Source of the DNA: Streptomyces sp. CA-210063
GTDB lineage: Bacteria > Actinomycetota > Actinomycetes > Streptomycetales > Streptomycetaceae
Reading direction: 5' to 3'
DNA: 64,000 nt
Assembly (NCBI RefSeq): GCF_024612015.1
Contig: NZ_CP102512.1
Span: 2,294,001 to 2,358,000 of the forward strand
This document shows positions 52,700-60,297 of this stretch, one piece after another; position 1 is the stretch's first letter; each line of letters opens with the position of its first letter. The notes under the pieces were generated by a model. It had not been told where the DNA came from. It was given only the letters and a program-made list of their open reading frames with translations, and made no database searches. The translations under genes and the position numbers were made by a program.

Positions 52700-53530
52700 T
52701 CAGGACGTGCCGACGCGCTGGGACAGGAACTGCTCGAACGTCAGCAGGCCCGGGTGGAGCTTGCGCAGAGCGGGGATGTCCGCCTGGTACCCCTCCTCGG
52801 CGAACCATTCGAACATGCGCTCCTCGATGGGAGTCGCCTCGAAGCGGGTCGGGGTACCGGTCACGCGCTCGTAGATCTCGGCGACCTGCGGGAAGGTGAT
52901 CTCGTCACCCGCCAACTCGATTGCCTTGCCGATGAACTCGGCCGGATCGGCGAAGGCGTTGGCCGCGAAGACACCGATGTCGTCGGAGGCGATGAACTGC
53001 ATCGGCTTGTCCGGCTTCACCGGCAGCGACATCAGACGCTCGTCCTTGGCGTCGGCGAAGTGGAGCAGGTTGTTCATGAAGAACACGGGCCGCAGGATGG
53101 TGGCGGGGAGCCCGAGTTCCAGGATGTGGCGCTCGATCTCGGCCTTGCTCTCGAAGTGGTCGATACCCGTCTCGCGCTCCGCTCCGCCCACTGAGCTGTA
53201 CACGAAGTGGGCGACCCCGGCTTCCTTGGCGACATCCGCGACGGCCTTGCCGTGGCGCACCTCGGCGGCGAGCGTCTCGGGCTCGTAGGCCAACGCCTGC
53301 ACACTGAAGACGCCGTACACACCGGCCACGGCCTCGCGCAGGGAGCCGACGTCCTCAAGGTCTCCCTTGACGAGCACCGCGCCCTGCTCCTTGAGTTCCC
53401 GGGCCTCGGGCTTGTCGGGGTTCCGGACGAGCGCGTGCACCGTCCAGCCTCGAGACAGTAATTCACGGGCGGTGGCACCGCCCTGGTTACCGGTACCACC
53501 GAGGACGAGGACGATCCTGTTGTCGGTCAA
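52700..53530 (-). CDS. NmrA-family NAD(P)-binding protein
   Basis: 276 residues; the TTG at 53530 has GGAG upstream, and longer frames add an unconserved basic stretch. VLVLGGTGNQGGATARELL is the dinucleotide site and VYSSVGGAERETGIDHFESK follows. The classical SDR Tyr-Lys pair is not evident, as in NmrA/HSCARG proteins. In actinorhodin biosynthesis the NmrA-type ActVA-ORF4 has been linked to aryl coupling, so a coupling role is possible here. One Leu is TTA (53459-53461), so expression may need bldA. It lies 103 bp after the glycosyltransferase. Confidence 0.8.
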   Translation of the reverse strand: MTDNRIVLVLGGTGNQGGATARELLSRGWTVHALVRNPDKPEARELKEQGAVLVKGDLEDVGSLREAVAGVYGVFSVQALAYEPETLAAEVRHGKAVADVAKEAGVAHFVYSSVGGAERETGIDHFESKAEIERHILELGLPATILRPVFFMNNLLHFADAKDERLMSLPVKPDKPMQFIASDDIGVFAANAFADPAEFIGKAIELAGDEITFPQVAEIYERVTGTPTRFEATPIEERMFEWFAEEGYQADIPALRKLHPGLLTFEQFLSQRVGTS

Positions 53531-53633
53531 CGCGTACTCCTTATCGGGTCGTTCGCAGGCATGTGCGGGTGGTTCCGCCACTGGAGAGTCTGGAACCTCA
53601 AGCACGATTGAGGTCAAGTGCAAGTGACGTGGA

Positions 53634-54782
53634 TCATTTGACCAGGGCTTCGAGTCGGAGGACGATCCGGTCCGGTCCGGGTTCGGCCGCGAGGGCGGCA
53701 CGGGCCTCATGAGTGCGCGTACGCAGGTCGCGATCGTGCAGCAGGGTGTTGATCAGTGTCGCGTCGACCTGCTCGGCGTCTCGTCGCAGTCCGAGCCCGT
53801 TCCTCTCGATCATGTCGGCGTTGATCCAGTTGTCGGCACCGTGCGGGATGGCGAGCTGCGGGACTCCGGCATGGGCGGACGCCAGAGTGGTGCCCGCGCC
53901 GCCATGGTGGATGATCGCGTCACAGGTGGTCAGCAAGGTGGCGAGCGGGGTCCAGCCCACGACACGGACATTGCCCGGCAGCGTGCCGAGGGCGTCCAGA
54001 TCGGGGTCGTCGCCCAGGGCGAGGACGAACTCGGCATCCACGTCGCCGGCCGCCGCGAGGACGCTCTCCAGGCTGCCGACGCCGGCGACGTAGGGCACGG
54101 TGGTCCCGAGCGTGACGCAGATCCGTGGGCGTTGTTTGGGCTCGGCCATCCAGTCGGGCAGAGTCCCTCCTCCGTGGAAGGGCACCGAGCGCATGGTCCA
54201 GCCCTCGCCCTCTCCGTGCATCATGTGCCCGGGCGCGAAGTACAGGGACGTCACGTCCGGCAACTCGTGGGCAACGCCGACGCGCGCGAAGAGGGGCTCC
54301 AGGTGGGGCAGGAACCGCTGAGGCATGGTGCCCTCACGCAGGAAGCTGAAGCCGTGCTCGATGGCCGGAACGCCGAGTGCGCGGGCGGTGACGAGCGCCG
54401 CTCCGTTGAGCCGGGAGTAGACGATCAGGTCCGGCTCCCAGGCGCGGGCGAAGGACAGGGTCCCGTCCAGCATCAGATCGCTGACCCCGGCGAACTTCTC
54501 CAGGATGATGTCCGGGGTCTGCAGGGTCCGCGCGATCGCCAGCCCGCGCTCGCGCATCGCCCGTGCGCGCTCCTGCGGTGACCCGGTACGGGGGAAGAAC
54601 TGTGCGAAGTCCGCCCCCGCCGAGACCTCGCGGACCGCGAACCCCGCGTGCGCCGCCGCATCGGTCGACACGCCGGAGGTCGCCACCACGACGTCGTGGC
54701 CCGCCGTACGGAACGCCCAGGCGAGCCCGGACGAGGGATACAGATGATCGAACCCCGGAGAAACGGCAAACAGCACACGCAT
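53634..54782 (-). CDS. Glycosyltransferase (GT1/UGT fold, antibiotic type)
   Basis: 382 residues, ATG at 54782. The N-domain starts MRVLFAVSPGFDHLYPSSGL with the acceptor region and VIATSGVSTDAAAHAGF-like segment. The C-domain has CVTLGTTVPYVAGVGSLESV, VVGWTPLATLLTTCDAIIHH and the nucleotide-sugar loop HHGGAGTTLASAHAGVPQL. It is the only glycosyltransferase in the window and probably attaches the dimethylamino sugar to the aglycone, by O- or C-linkage. No auxiliary P450-like activator gene is present. Confidence 0.9.
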   Translation of the reverse strand: MRVLFAVSPGFDHLYPSSGLAWAFRTAGHDVVVATSGVSTDAAAHAGFAVREVSAGADFAQFFPRTGSPQERARAMRERGLAIARTLQTPDIILEKFAGVSDLMLDGTLSFARAWEPDLIVYSRLNGAALVTARALGVPAIEHGFSFLREGTMPQRFLPHLEPLFARVGVAHELPDVTSLYFAPGHMMHGEGEGWTMRSVPFHGGGTLPDWMAEPKQRPRICVTLGTTVPYVAGVGSLESVLAAAGDVDAEFVLALGDDPDLDALGTLPGNVRVVGWTPLATLLTTCDAIIHHGGAGTTLASAHAGVPQLAIPHGADNWINADMIERNGLGLRRDAEQVDATLINTLLHDRDLRTRTHEARAALAAEPGPDRIVLRLEALVK

Positions 54783-55051
54783 CGCACGACCCCAATCTCA
54801 AGATCCACTCGGTGCACGACGGCGACCGACAACCGTCACGATCCTTCACCGTGCCGCTCGACGCGGACTCGAACGGTGCCTGACCTCCGTCGCCGCTGTG
54901 CGCGCCGGCAGCCCTGTCGTCGTTCGGCGGCCCGGACGTCCTGGAACTGACGGACGTCGCGGAACCCCAGGCAGGTCCGGGAACGGGCCGCCGGAGTACG
55001 GCACTTCGACAGCCGCAAGTGCCTCCAGGCCGGCCGGCTCCGGCGTGGGGC
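54783..55051. other. Intergenic stretch before the oxidoreductase remnant
   Basis: About 270 bp upstream of the glycosyltransferase, on which its promoter must lie. No intact gene, operator-like palindrome or terminator is apparent; short open frames here have no recognisable content. Confidence 0.35.
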
Positions 55052-55267
55052 GTCACGTCCGTCATCGGCACGGTCGGCGAGGCCAACCACGACTACTCGC
55101 GTTCCGTCGGCGCGACCCCGGTCACGTACGGCGGGGGACTCGTCGACAGGAACCGCGTCCGGACCATGGTCTCCGACGAGGTCGCGAAGGAGCTCGGCGT
55201 GCCGCTGCTGAGTCCCGGCCGGTCCGTCGAGCGTCTCGTGGAGCTGACCGAGCTGTACGAACAAGAC
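55052..55267 (+). pseudogene. Remnant of a zinc-type quinone oxidoreductase
   Basis: VTSVIGTVGEANHDYSRSVG followed by ATPVTYGGGLVDR matches the cofactor-binding segment of NADPH:quinone oxidoreductases (typically 'VIGTAGEHNHDFLRSLGATPVTYGDGL'). It runs directly into TMVSDEVAKELGVPLLS and ERLVELTELYEQ, which matches the usual C-terminus, with the part between missing. There is no N-terminal domain or start. It is a deletion remnant. Confidence 0.55.
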
Positions 55268-55341
55268 CTCATGGCTCGTCCCGACAGTGGACGGAGCCCG
55301 CTCCACACGGGTGTGGCCGGCGCCCCACCCGTGTTCCCGCT

Positions 55342-56907
55342 CTACTGCGGCGGATTGCCGTGCTTGCGGGAGGGCAGGTCCGCGTGTTTGGTGCGGAGCA
55401 TCGCGAGGGCCGCGCCGAGGGCCGATCGGGTCTCGGCCGGGTCGATGACGTCATCGACGAGGCCGCGCTCCGCCGCGTAGTACGGGTGCATCAGTTCCGC
55501 CTTGTACTCCTTCACCATGCGCTCGCGCATGGCATCCGGATCCTCGGCCTCTGCGATTCGGCGCCGGAAGATGACATTGGCGGCCCCCTCGGCTCCCATC
55601 ACGGCGATCTCGTTGGTGGGCCATGCGTAGGTCACGTCGGCGCCGATGGACTGCGAGTCCATGACGATGTAGGCGCCCCCGTACGCCTTGCGCAACACCA
55701 GTGAGACGCGCGGCACCGTGGCGTTGCAGTACGCGTACAGCAACTTGGCTCCGTGGCGAATGATGCCCCCGTGCTCCTGGCCCACTCCGGGAAGGAAACC
55801 AGGAACATCGAGCAGCGTGATGATCGGAATATTAAAGGCATCGCACATCTGAACGAACCGCGCGGCCTTTTCGGACGCCTCGATGTCCAGCACCCCTGCC
55901 AGGTACTGGGGCTGGTTGGCCACTACGCCCACCACTTGCCCCTCGAGACGGGCGAGAGCACACACGATGTTCCGCGCCCAGCGCTCGTGGACCTCCATGA
56001 ACTCGCCGTCGTCGACGATTTCCTCGATGACCCGGACCATGTCGTAGGGGCGGTTGCCATCGGCCGGGACCAGGTCCAGCAGGGCTTCCGTAGTGCGGCC
56101 GACCGGGTCCTGCGCAGCGGCCGCCGGCGGATTCTCGCGGTTGTTCTGCGGGAGCAGCGAGAGCAGGTAGCGCACCTCGGCGAGGCAGGTCTCCTCGTCG
56201 TCGTACGCGAAATGGGCCACGCCGCTCGTCTCGGCGTGCACGTCCGCGCCGCCGAGTCCGTTCTGGGTGATCTCCTCGCCGGTGACCGCCTTGACGACGT
56301 CCGGACCGGTGATGAACATCTGCGAGGTGTCGCGGACCATGAACACGAAGTCCGTCAGCGCCGGCGAGTAGGCCGCGCCGCCCGCGCACGGGCCCAGCAT
56401 CACGGATATCTGTGGGATCACCCCCGACGCCCGGGTGTTGCGCCGGAAGATGCCGCCGTAGCCGGCCAACGCCGAGACACCCTCCTGGATGCGGGCACCG
56501 GCACCGTCGTTGAGGGACACCAGCGGCGCACCGGCCGAGAGGGCCATGTCCATGATCTTGTGGATCTTGGTGGCATGGGCCTCGCCCAACGCGCCGCCGA
56601 AGATACGGAAGTCGTGCGCGTAGACGAAGACCGTCCGCCCCTCCACCGTGCCCCAGCCGGTGATCACACCGTCCGTGTGGGGCCTCCTCTTCTCCAGGCC
56701 GAAGCCGCGTGCCCGGTGCCGGCGCAGCTGCTCGACCTCCTGGAAAGAGCCCGCGTCGAGCAACAGCTCGATCCGCTCGCGGGCGGTGAGCTTCCCCTTG
56801 GCGTGCTGAGCCGCGGTGGCCTCCTCGCTCGGTCCGCGCAGGGCCTGCTCGCGAATGGTCCACAACTCCGACACGCGCCCGCGGACGTTGGAATCCGGAT
56901 CCGGCAT
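55342..56907 (-). CDS. Acyl-CoA carboxylase carboxyltransferase (beta) subunit
   Basis: 521 residues from ATG at 56907; GTG at 56916 is equally placed relative to GGAGGG. The fold is two crotonase-like halves: GKLTARERIELLLDAGSF, VFVYAHDFRIFGGALGEAHA, SLNDGAGARIQEGVSALAGY and GPCAGGAAYSPALTDFVFMV in the N-half. GVVANQPQYLAGVLDIEASE and LLDVPGFLPGVGQEHGGII are in the C-half. It transfers CO2 from biotin to acetyl- or propionyl-CoA. With the alpha (41369) and epsilon (56943) subunits it completes a cluster-borne carboxylase. Confidence 0.93.
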   Translation of the reverse strand: MPDPDSNVRGRVSELWTIREQALRGPSEEATAAQHAKGKLTARERIELLLDAGSFQEVEQLRRHRARGFGLEKRRPHTDGVITGWGTVEGRTVFVYAHDFRIFGGALGEAHATKIHKIMDMALSAGAPLVSLNDGAGARIQEGVSALAGYGGIFRRNTRASGVIPQISVMLGPCAGGAAYSPALTDFVFMVRDTSQMFITGPDVVKAVTGEEITQNGLGGADVHAETSGVAHFAYDDEETCLAEVRYLLSLLPQNNRENPPAAAAQDPVGRTTEALLDLVPADGNRPYDMVRVIEEIVDDGEFMEVHERWARNIVCALARLEGQVVGVVANQPQYLAGVLDIEASEKAARFVQMCDAFNIPIITLLDVPGFLPGVGQEHGGIIRHGAKLLYAYCNATVPRVSLVLRKAYGGAYIVMDSQSIGADVTYAWPTNEIAVMGAEGAANVIFRRRIAEAEDPDAMRERMVKEYKAELMHPYYAAERGLVDDVIDPAETRSALGAALAMLRTKHADLPSRKHGNPPQ

Positions 56908-56942
56908 CAGTCCCACGTTCCCTCCTTCATACGCGAACGGCC

Positions 56943-57149
56943 CTACTGCCAACTGTGCGGCGCACGGTAGGCCGGGGTACGGTCCAGCCGCTGCCACCGC
57001 GCGACGGAACGCGCCTCGGCCCCGGCCTGCTGTTGCCTCCGCCCCGCGTACAGCGAGAGCAGGGTCACGGCGACCGCGGCGAGATCCTCCTCGCCGGGCC
57101 GGCCGCGCTCGACACGCAGGAGCGTCCGCATGTCACTCACATCACTCAC
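56943..57149 (-). CDS. Acyl-CoA carboxylase epsilon subunit
   Basis: 68 residues from GTG at 57149, preceded by GAGGAGG. LLRVERGRPGEEDLAAVAVT near the start is the conserved epsilon-subunit segment, and APYRAPHSWQ-like RTPAYRAPHSWQ ends the protein as in AccE/PccE. The small subunit stabilises the alpha-beta complex in actinomycetes. It lies 35 bp before the beta subunit. A long perfect inverted repeat sits just upstream of its start. Confidence 0.88.
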   Translation of the reverse strand: MSDVSDMRTLLRVERGRPGEEDLAAVAVTLLSLYAGRRQQQAGAEARSVARWQRLDRTPAYRAPHSWQ

Positions 57150-57162
57150 AGCGCCTCCTCGA

Positions 57163-57269
57163 CTAGGGCCCTTCTGATGGATCTCCGTGGAGGAAGGAGC
57201 GGCGTTCGGTGCGGCGAGAGTGCGTGCCGGGCGTCGCGACGCCACGGAGATCCATCAGAAGGGCCCTAG
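57163..57269. repeat. 28-bp perfect inverted repeat with a 51-nt centre
   Basis: The arm 57163-57190 (starting CTAGGGCCCTTCTGATGGAT) is the exact reverse complement of 57242-57269. The intervening 51 nt are purine-rich and GC-rich. A shortened copy occurs at 4752-4791, so this is a member of a dispersed family. It separates the carboxylase genes from the aromatase/cyclase and could act as a terminator, insulator or non-autonomous mobile element. Confidence 0.8.
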
Positions 57270-57323
57270 CGGCCAAGGTCCGCGCTCCCGCTCAACTTCC
57301 GCTCGCACGCGCCTTGAACCGTG

Positions 57324-58220
57324 TCAGGACGCCTCCACGACCTCCTTCGCCCGGTCCAGCACCAGGCGCACCTTGGCACTCAACTCCCGCCGGACGAAGG
57401 CCGTGACCTCGGTCAGGTCCCTGCCGCCCGGTGTGAGCACGACCGTCTGCTCGGAGGTGACCGTGACCGCGTCCTCGGTGGACTCGATCCGCCACCGCAC
57501 GCTGTGGCTGCTCCCGACAGGAGGCAGCACCAGTTGCTTGTACGCGACGAGGTGGTCCGGCAGGCCGACGCGCGCGGTCCTCATGGCGAGCAGCCCACCG
57601 TCGGCCTCAACCGTGTCGACCTCCACCAACTGCAGTCCGTCCTCGTCCTGCAGAGCATCGACCCGGACGACATGGGGCAGCAGCTCCGGCCAGGCCGTGA
57701 TGTCGTGCAGCACCCCGTAGACGGCCGCGTGACCGCCGTCGACGGTGACCCGGTCCACGACGACGACCCGCAGGTCCGCGTCCAGTTCGGCGGCCACTTT
57801 CACGGCTTCCGTCTCGGCACCGGCGATCGTGTCGATCACGGCTCCGGTCGCGGCCAGGGCCTCCGCGTCGTGTCCAGCGACCTGATAGCTGTGTTCGAGC
57901 CGTACGAGGCACTCCTTGTCGGACACGGGCTCCACGACCCACGCGCGCTGCATGGACGTCAGGGGCGGCGCCGGCTCCTCGGGCCGGAAGTCGATCCGCA
58001 GCGCTTTCGCGTCCGTTCGCCGCAGCGCGACCCACCGTTCCACGCGGTCACCGGACGTGGTCCACATTCCGCAGCGTTCGAACTCTCCTTGCACACCGAT
58101 CACTTCGGCGTGGACGAACGACTTGAAGACCCAGGGCCAGTTCCCGAGATCCACGAGCAGCCGATAGACGTCATCGGCGGCCGCGTCGACCTTGACCTCA
58201 TGCACCCGTGTCTCAGCCAT
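57324..58220 (-). CDS. Two-domain aromatase/cyclase, set 2
   Basis: 298 residues; ATG at 58220 is chosen because it gives the usual MAETRVHEVKV opening. Two cyclase domains: ~residues 4-145 (VHEVKVDAAADDVYRLLVDL, NWPWVFKSFVHAEVIG) and ~155-290 (VVVDRVTVDGGHAAVYGVLH, AWPELLPHVVRVDALQ). It belongs to the same ARO/CYC family as the protein at 20095 but is well diverged (only a minority of positions agree by eye). It presumably works with the second KS pair, although it lies 16 kb from it. Expressed separately from the SDR upstream by a 199-bp gap. Confidence 0.85.
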   Translation of the reverse strand: MAETRVHEVKVDAAADDVYRLLVDLGNWPWVFKSFVHAEVIGVQGEFERCGMWTTSGDRVERWVALRRTDAKALRIDFRPEEPAPPLTSMQRAWVVEPVSDKECLVRLEHSYQVAGHDAEALAATGAVIDTIAGAETEAVKVAAELDADLRVVVVDRVTVDGGHAAVYGVLHDITAWPELLPHVVRVDALQDEDGLQLVEVDTVEADGGLLAMRTARVGLPDHLVAYKQLVLPPVGSSHSVRWRIESTEDAVTVTSEQTVVLTPGGRDLTEVTAFVRRELSAKVRLVLDRAKEVVEAS

Positions 58221-58419
58221 CGATGGCCTCCCGTTCCGCGTTGACATGGCGTCGTCGATCCTGCGGGAGACGCCTGGACGCACACTCGAAGCGCCACCGC
58301 GGGCGGGACCGACCGCGGGGACGCGACCGGGGAGGAAGGAGAGCGGAGAGAGGAAGAGAGAAGAGGGCAGGTCACGACCATGCCCTGGCAGGGTGCGCCG
58401 ACGATCGGTGTCGTCCCGC

Positions 58420-59220
58420 TCAGCGCGCGAGCCGACCGCCCTCTACGGGAAGGGTGGCTCCCACCACGTACGACGACCGGTCGCTGCACAGCCAGGCCGC
58501 GGCGTGCGCGATCTCGTACGGGTCGGCGATCCGCCGGAGCATGGCCTTGCTCGCCATGGCGTTCTCCCGCGCGGGGTCCTCGGCCATCCATGCGGCGATC
58601 ATGTCGGTGCGCGTCGCGCCGGTGGCCAGCGCGTTGACCCGGATGCCCTGCGGCGCGTACTCGTTGGCGGCCGCCTTGGTCAGCCCGATCACGGCATGCT
58701 TCGACGCGATGTACGCGGAGTTCGCCACGGTCGCCACCAACCCGGCGGTGCTGCTGTTGTTCACGATGGATCCCCCGCCGCTCGTGAGCATGGACGCCAC
58801 CTCGCCTCGAAGGCAGTTCCACAGGCCGCGGACGTTCACGTCCATCACCGCGTCGTAGGTCTCGTCGTCCAGCTCGTGCAGCGGACCGGGCGGCCCGGCG
58901 AACCCCGCGTTGTTGAAGGCGGCGTCCAGAGTCCCGAACTCCTCGACAGCGGTGGCGATCGCCCGCTCCACATCCGCCGGCCGCGTGATGTCGGCGACCG
59001 CGTACCGGGCGCGGTGTCCCGCGGCCACCAGTCCCTCGGTGAGCTTCGCCAGCTCCGGCTCCCGCCGTGCGACCAGCGTCACAGCGGCACCCTCGTCGCA
59101 GAAGACGCGGGCCGCAGCAGCTCCGATCCCGCCGCTGGCACCTGTGATGAGAACAGACTTGCCTTCGAGCAGATTGCCACCGACGGTCATGGTGAAAGAC
59201 AGTAGCACCGCCTCACACAT
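58420..59220 (-). CDS. Short-chain dehydrogenase/reductase
   Basis: 266 residues from ATG at 59220 (GGGGAG upstream); ATG at 59190 would give a more typical SDR N-terminus. SVLITGASGGIGAAAARVF is the NAD(P) site, FNNAGFAG the NNAG motif, YIASKHAVIGLTKAAANEY the catalytic Tyr-Lys, and YVVGATLPVEGGRLAR the end. It may reduce or oxidise a ring carbonyl, or act as the second polyketide ketoreductase. It lacks the ActIII-type C-terminus. It is divergent from the sugar-epimerase-like gene at 59259. Confidence 0.8.
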   Translation of the reverse strand: MCEAVLLSFTMTVGGNLLEGKSVLITGASGGIGAAAARVFCDEGAAVTLVARREPELAKLTEGLVAAGHRARYAVADITRPADVERAIATAVEEFGTLDAAFNNAGFAGPPGPLHELDDETYDAVMDVNVRGLWNCLRGEVASMLTSGGGSIVNNSSTAGLVATVANSAYIASKHAVIGLTKAAANEYAPQGIRVNALATGATRTDMIAAWMAEDPARENAMASKAMLRRIADPYEIAHAAAWLCSDRSSYVVGATLPVEGGRLAR

Positions 59221-59258
59221 CGTGATCCACTCCCCAACACATCTGTGAAGGACGTCCG

Positions 59259-60227
59259 TTGACCTCTCAGCGCATACTCGTGACAGGGGGCGCCGGCTTC
59301 GTCGGTTCCCATGTCGTGGAGCACCTCCTCGCCGTAACGCCGCACTGCCCCGCCCTGCGTGTTCTCGTCCACCACCGGGCCCCGGCGCATCTGGCGGGTG
59401 CGCCGGCCGGCCGCGGCGTGGAGATCGTGCGGGGCAGCCTGTCCGATCCGGCCGGCCTGCACGGCATCTGCGACGGCGTGACCACCGTCCTTCATCTCGC
59501 CGCCCGGATCGGGGGTACCGAGGAAGAGTGCCGGCTGGTCAACACGGAAGGCACCCGCGCCCTCCTCGCCGAGGCGAAGCGCGCGGGGGTCGGCAATTTC
59601 ATCCAACTCGGCACGGCCGCGGTCTACGGGAACGGCCCGCACCGCGGTGCGGCCGAAGGCATGTTGGACGAGAGCCCCACCTCGCCCACCAGCGTCACCC
59701 GCCTCGCGGGAGAGCGGCTGGTCGTGGCCGCGGGCGGAACCGTGTTGCGCCCCTACCTCATCTACGGCGACGGCGACACCTGGCTGATCCCCGCCCTCGT
59801 CGGATTGATACGGCGCGTGCCCCGTTGGCCCGCAGGCGGGCGGGCCAGACTGTCACTCGTCTCGGTCGACAGCCTCGCCGCAGCGATCGCGGAACTCGCG
59901 CTCCTTCCCCGGCTCCCCACCGGTCAGGTCCTGCACGCGAGCCACCCAGAACCAGTCACCGTACGTGATCTGATCACGACTGTGGCGCGTCACCTCGAAA
60001 TCCCCGAGCACCAGGGCGAGTTCGCCGCCGACGAGGCCGCCGAGCGGCTCGGCGCGCCTGACGACCCGCTCATCCGGCGCCAACTGGCCATGCTCACCAC
60101 GGACCGTTGGTACAACAGCGACCGGTTCTGGAAGGCGGTCTCCACGGACCCGGGTCCTTCCTTCGAGAACGCCTTCGTCCGCTACAGCCCTTGGTACCGC
60201 AGCCATCACAGTGGAGAGGCCACATAA
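59259..60227 (+). CDS. NAD-dependent epimerase/dehydratase-family protein with altered active site
   Basis: 322 residues from TTG at 59259 (GAAGGAC upstream). RILVTGGAGFVGSHVVEHLL is the NAD site and FIQLGTAAVYGNGPH the usual third strand. The expected Tyr-x-x-x-Lys is TSVTR (in TSVTRLAGERL), so both catalytic residues are changed. The C-domain contains LSLVSVDSLAAAIAEL and VLHASHPEPVTVRDLI. Sugar 4-ketoreductase was considered, but the aminotransferase makes one unnecessary. Role unknown; it may bind rather than turn over its ligand. Its stop abuts an ARE-like box. Confidence 0.65.
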   Translation: MTSQRILVTGGAGFVGSHVVEHLLAVTPHCPALRVLVHHRAPAHLAGAPAGRGVEIVRGSLSDPAGLHGICDGVTTVLHLAARIGGTEEECRLVNTEGTRALLAEAKRAGVGNFIQLGTAAVYGNGPHRGAAEGMLDESPTSPTSVTRLAGERLVVAAGGTVLRPYLIYGDGDTWLIPALVGLIRRVPRWPAGGRARLSLVSVDSLAAAIAELALLPRLPTGQVLHASHPEPVTVRDLITTVARHLEIPEHQGEFAADEAAERLGAPDDPLIRRQLAMLTTDRWYNSDRFWKAVSTDPGPSFENAFVRYSPWYRSHHSGEAT

Positions 60228-60254
60228 AATACAGACTTGCCGGTTTGATAATTA
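60227..60254. promoter_or_regulatory. ARE-like operator of the ScbR-like receptor gene
   Basis: AAAATACAGACTTGCCGGTT continuing TGATAATT. It nearly matches the box at 44239 and the reverse of that at 51607. It lies 44 bp before the receptor ATG at 60298, in an AT-rich promoter-like stretch, so autoregulation by the receptor is likely. Confidence 0.7.
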
Positions 60255-60297
60255 TAGTGGGGGGTTTCCATCAGCGTTCCTCAACGAGAGGCTGGAA

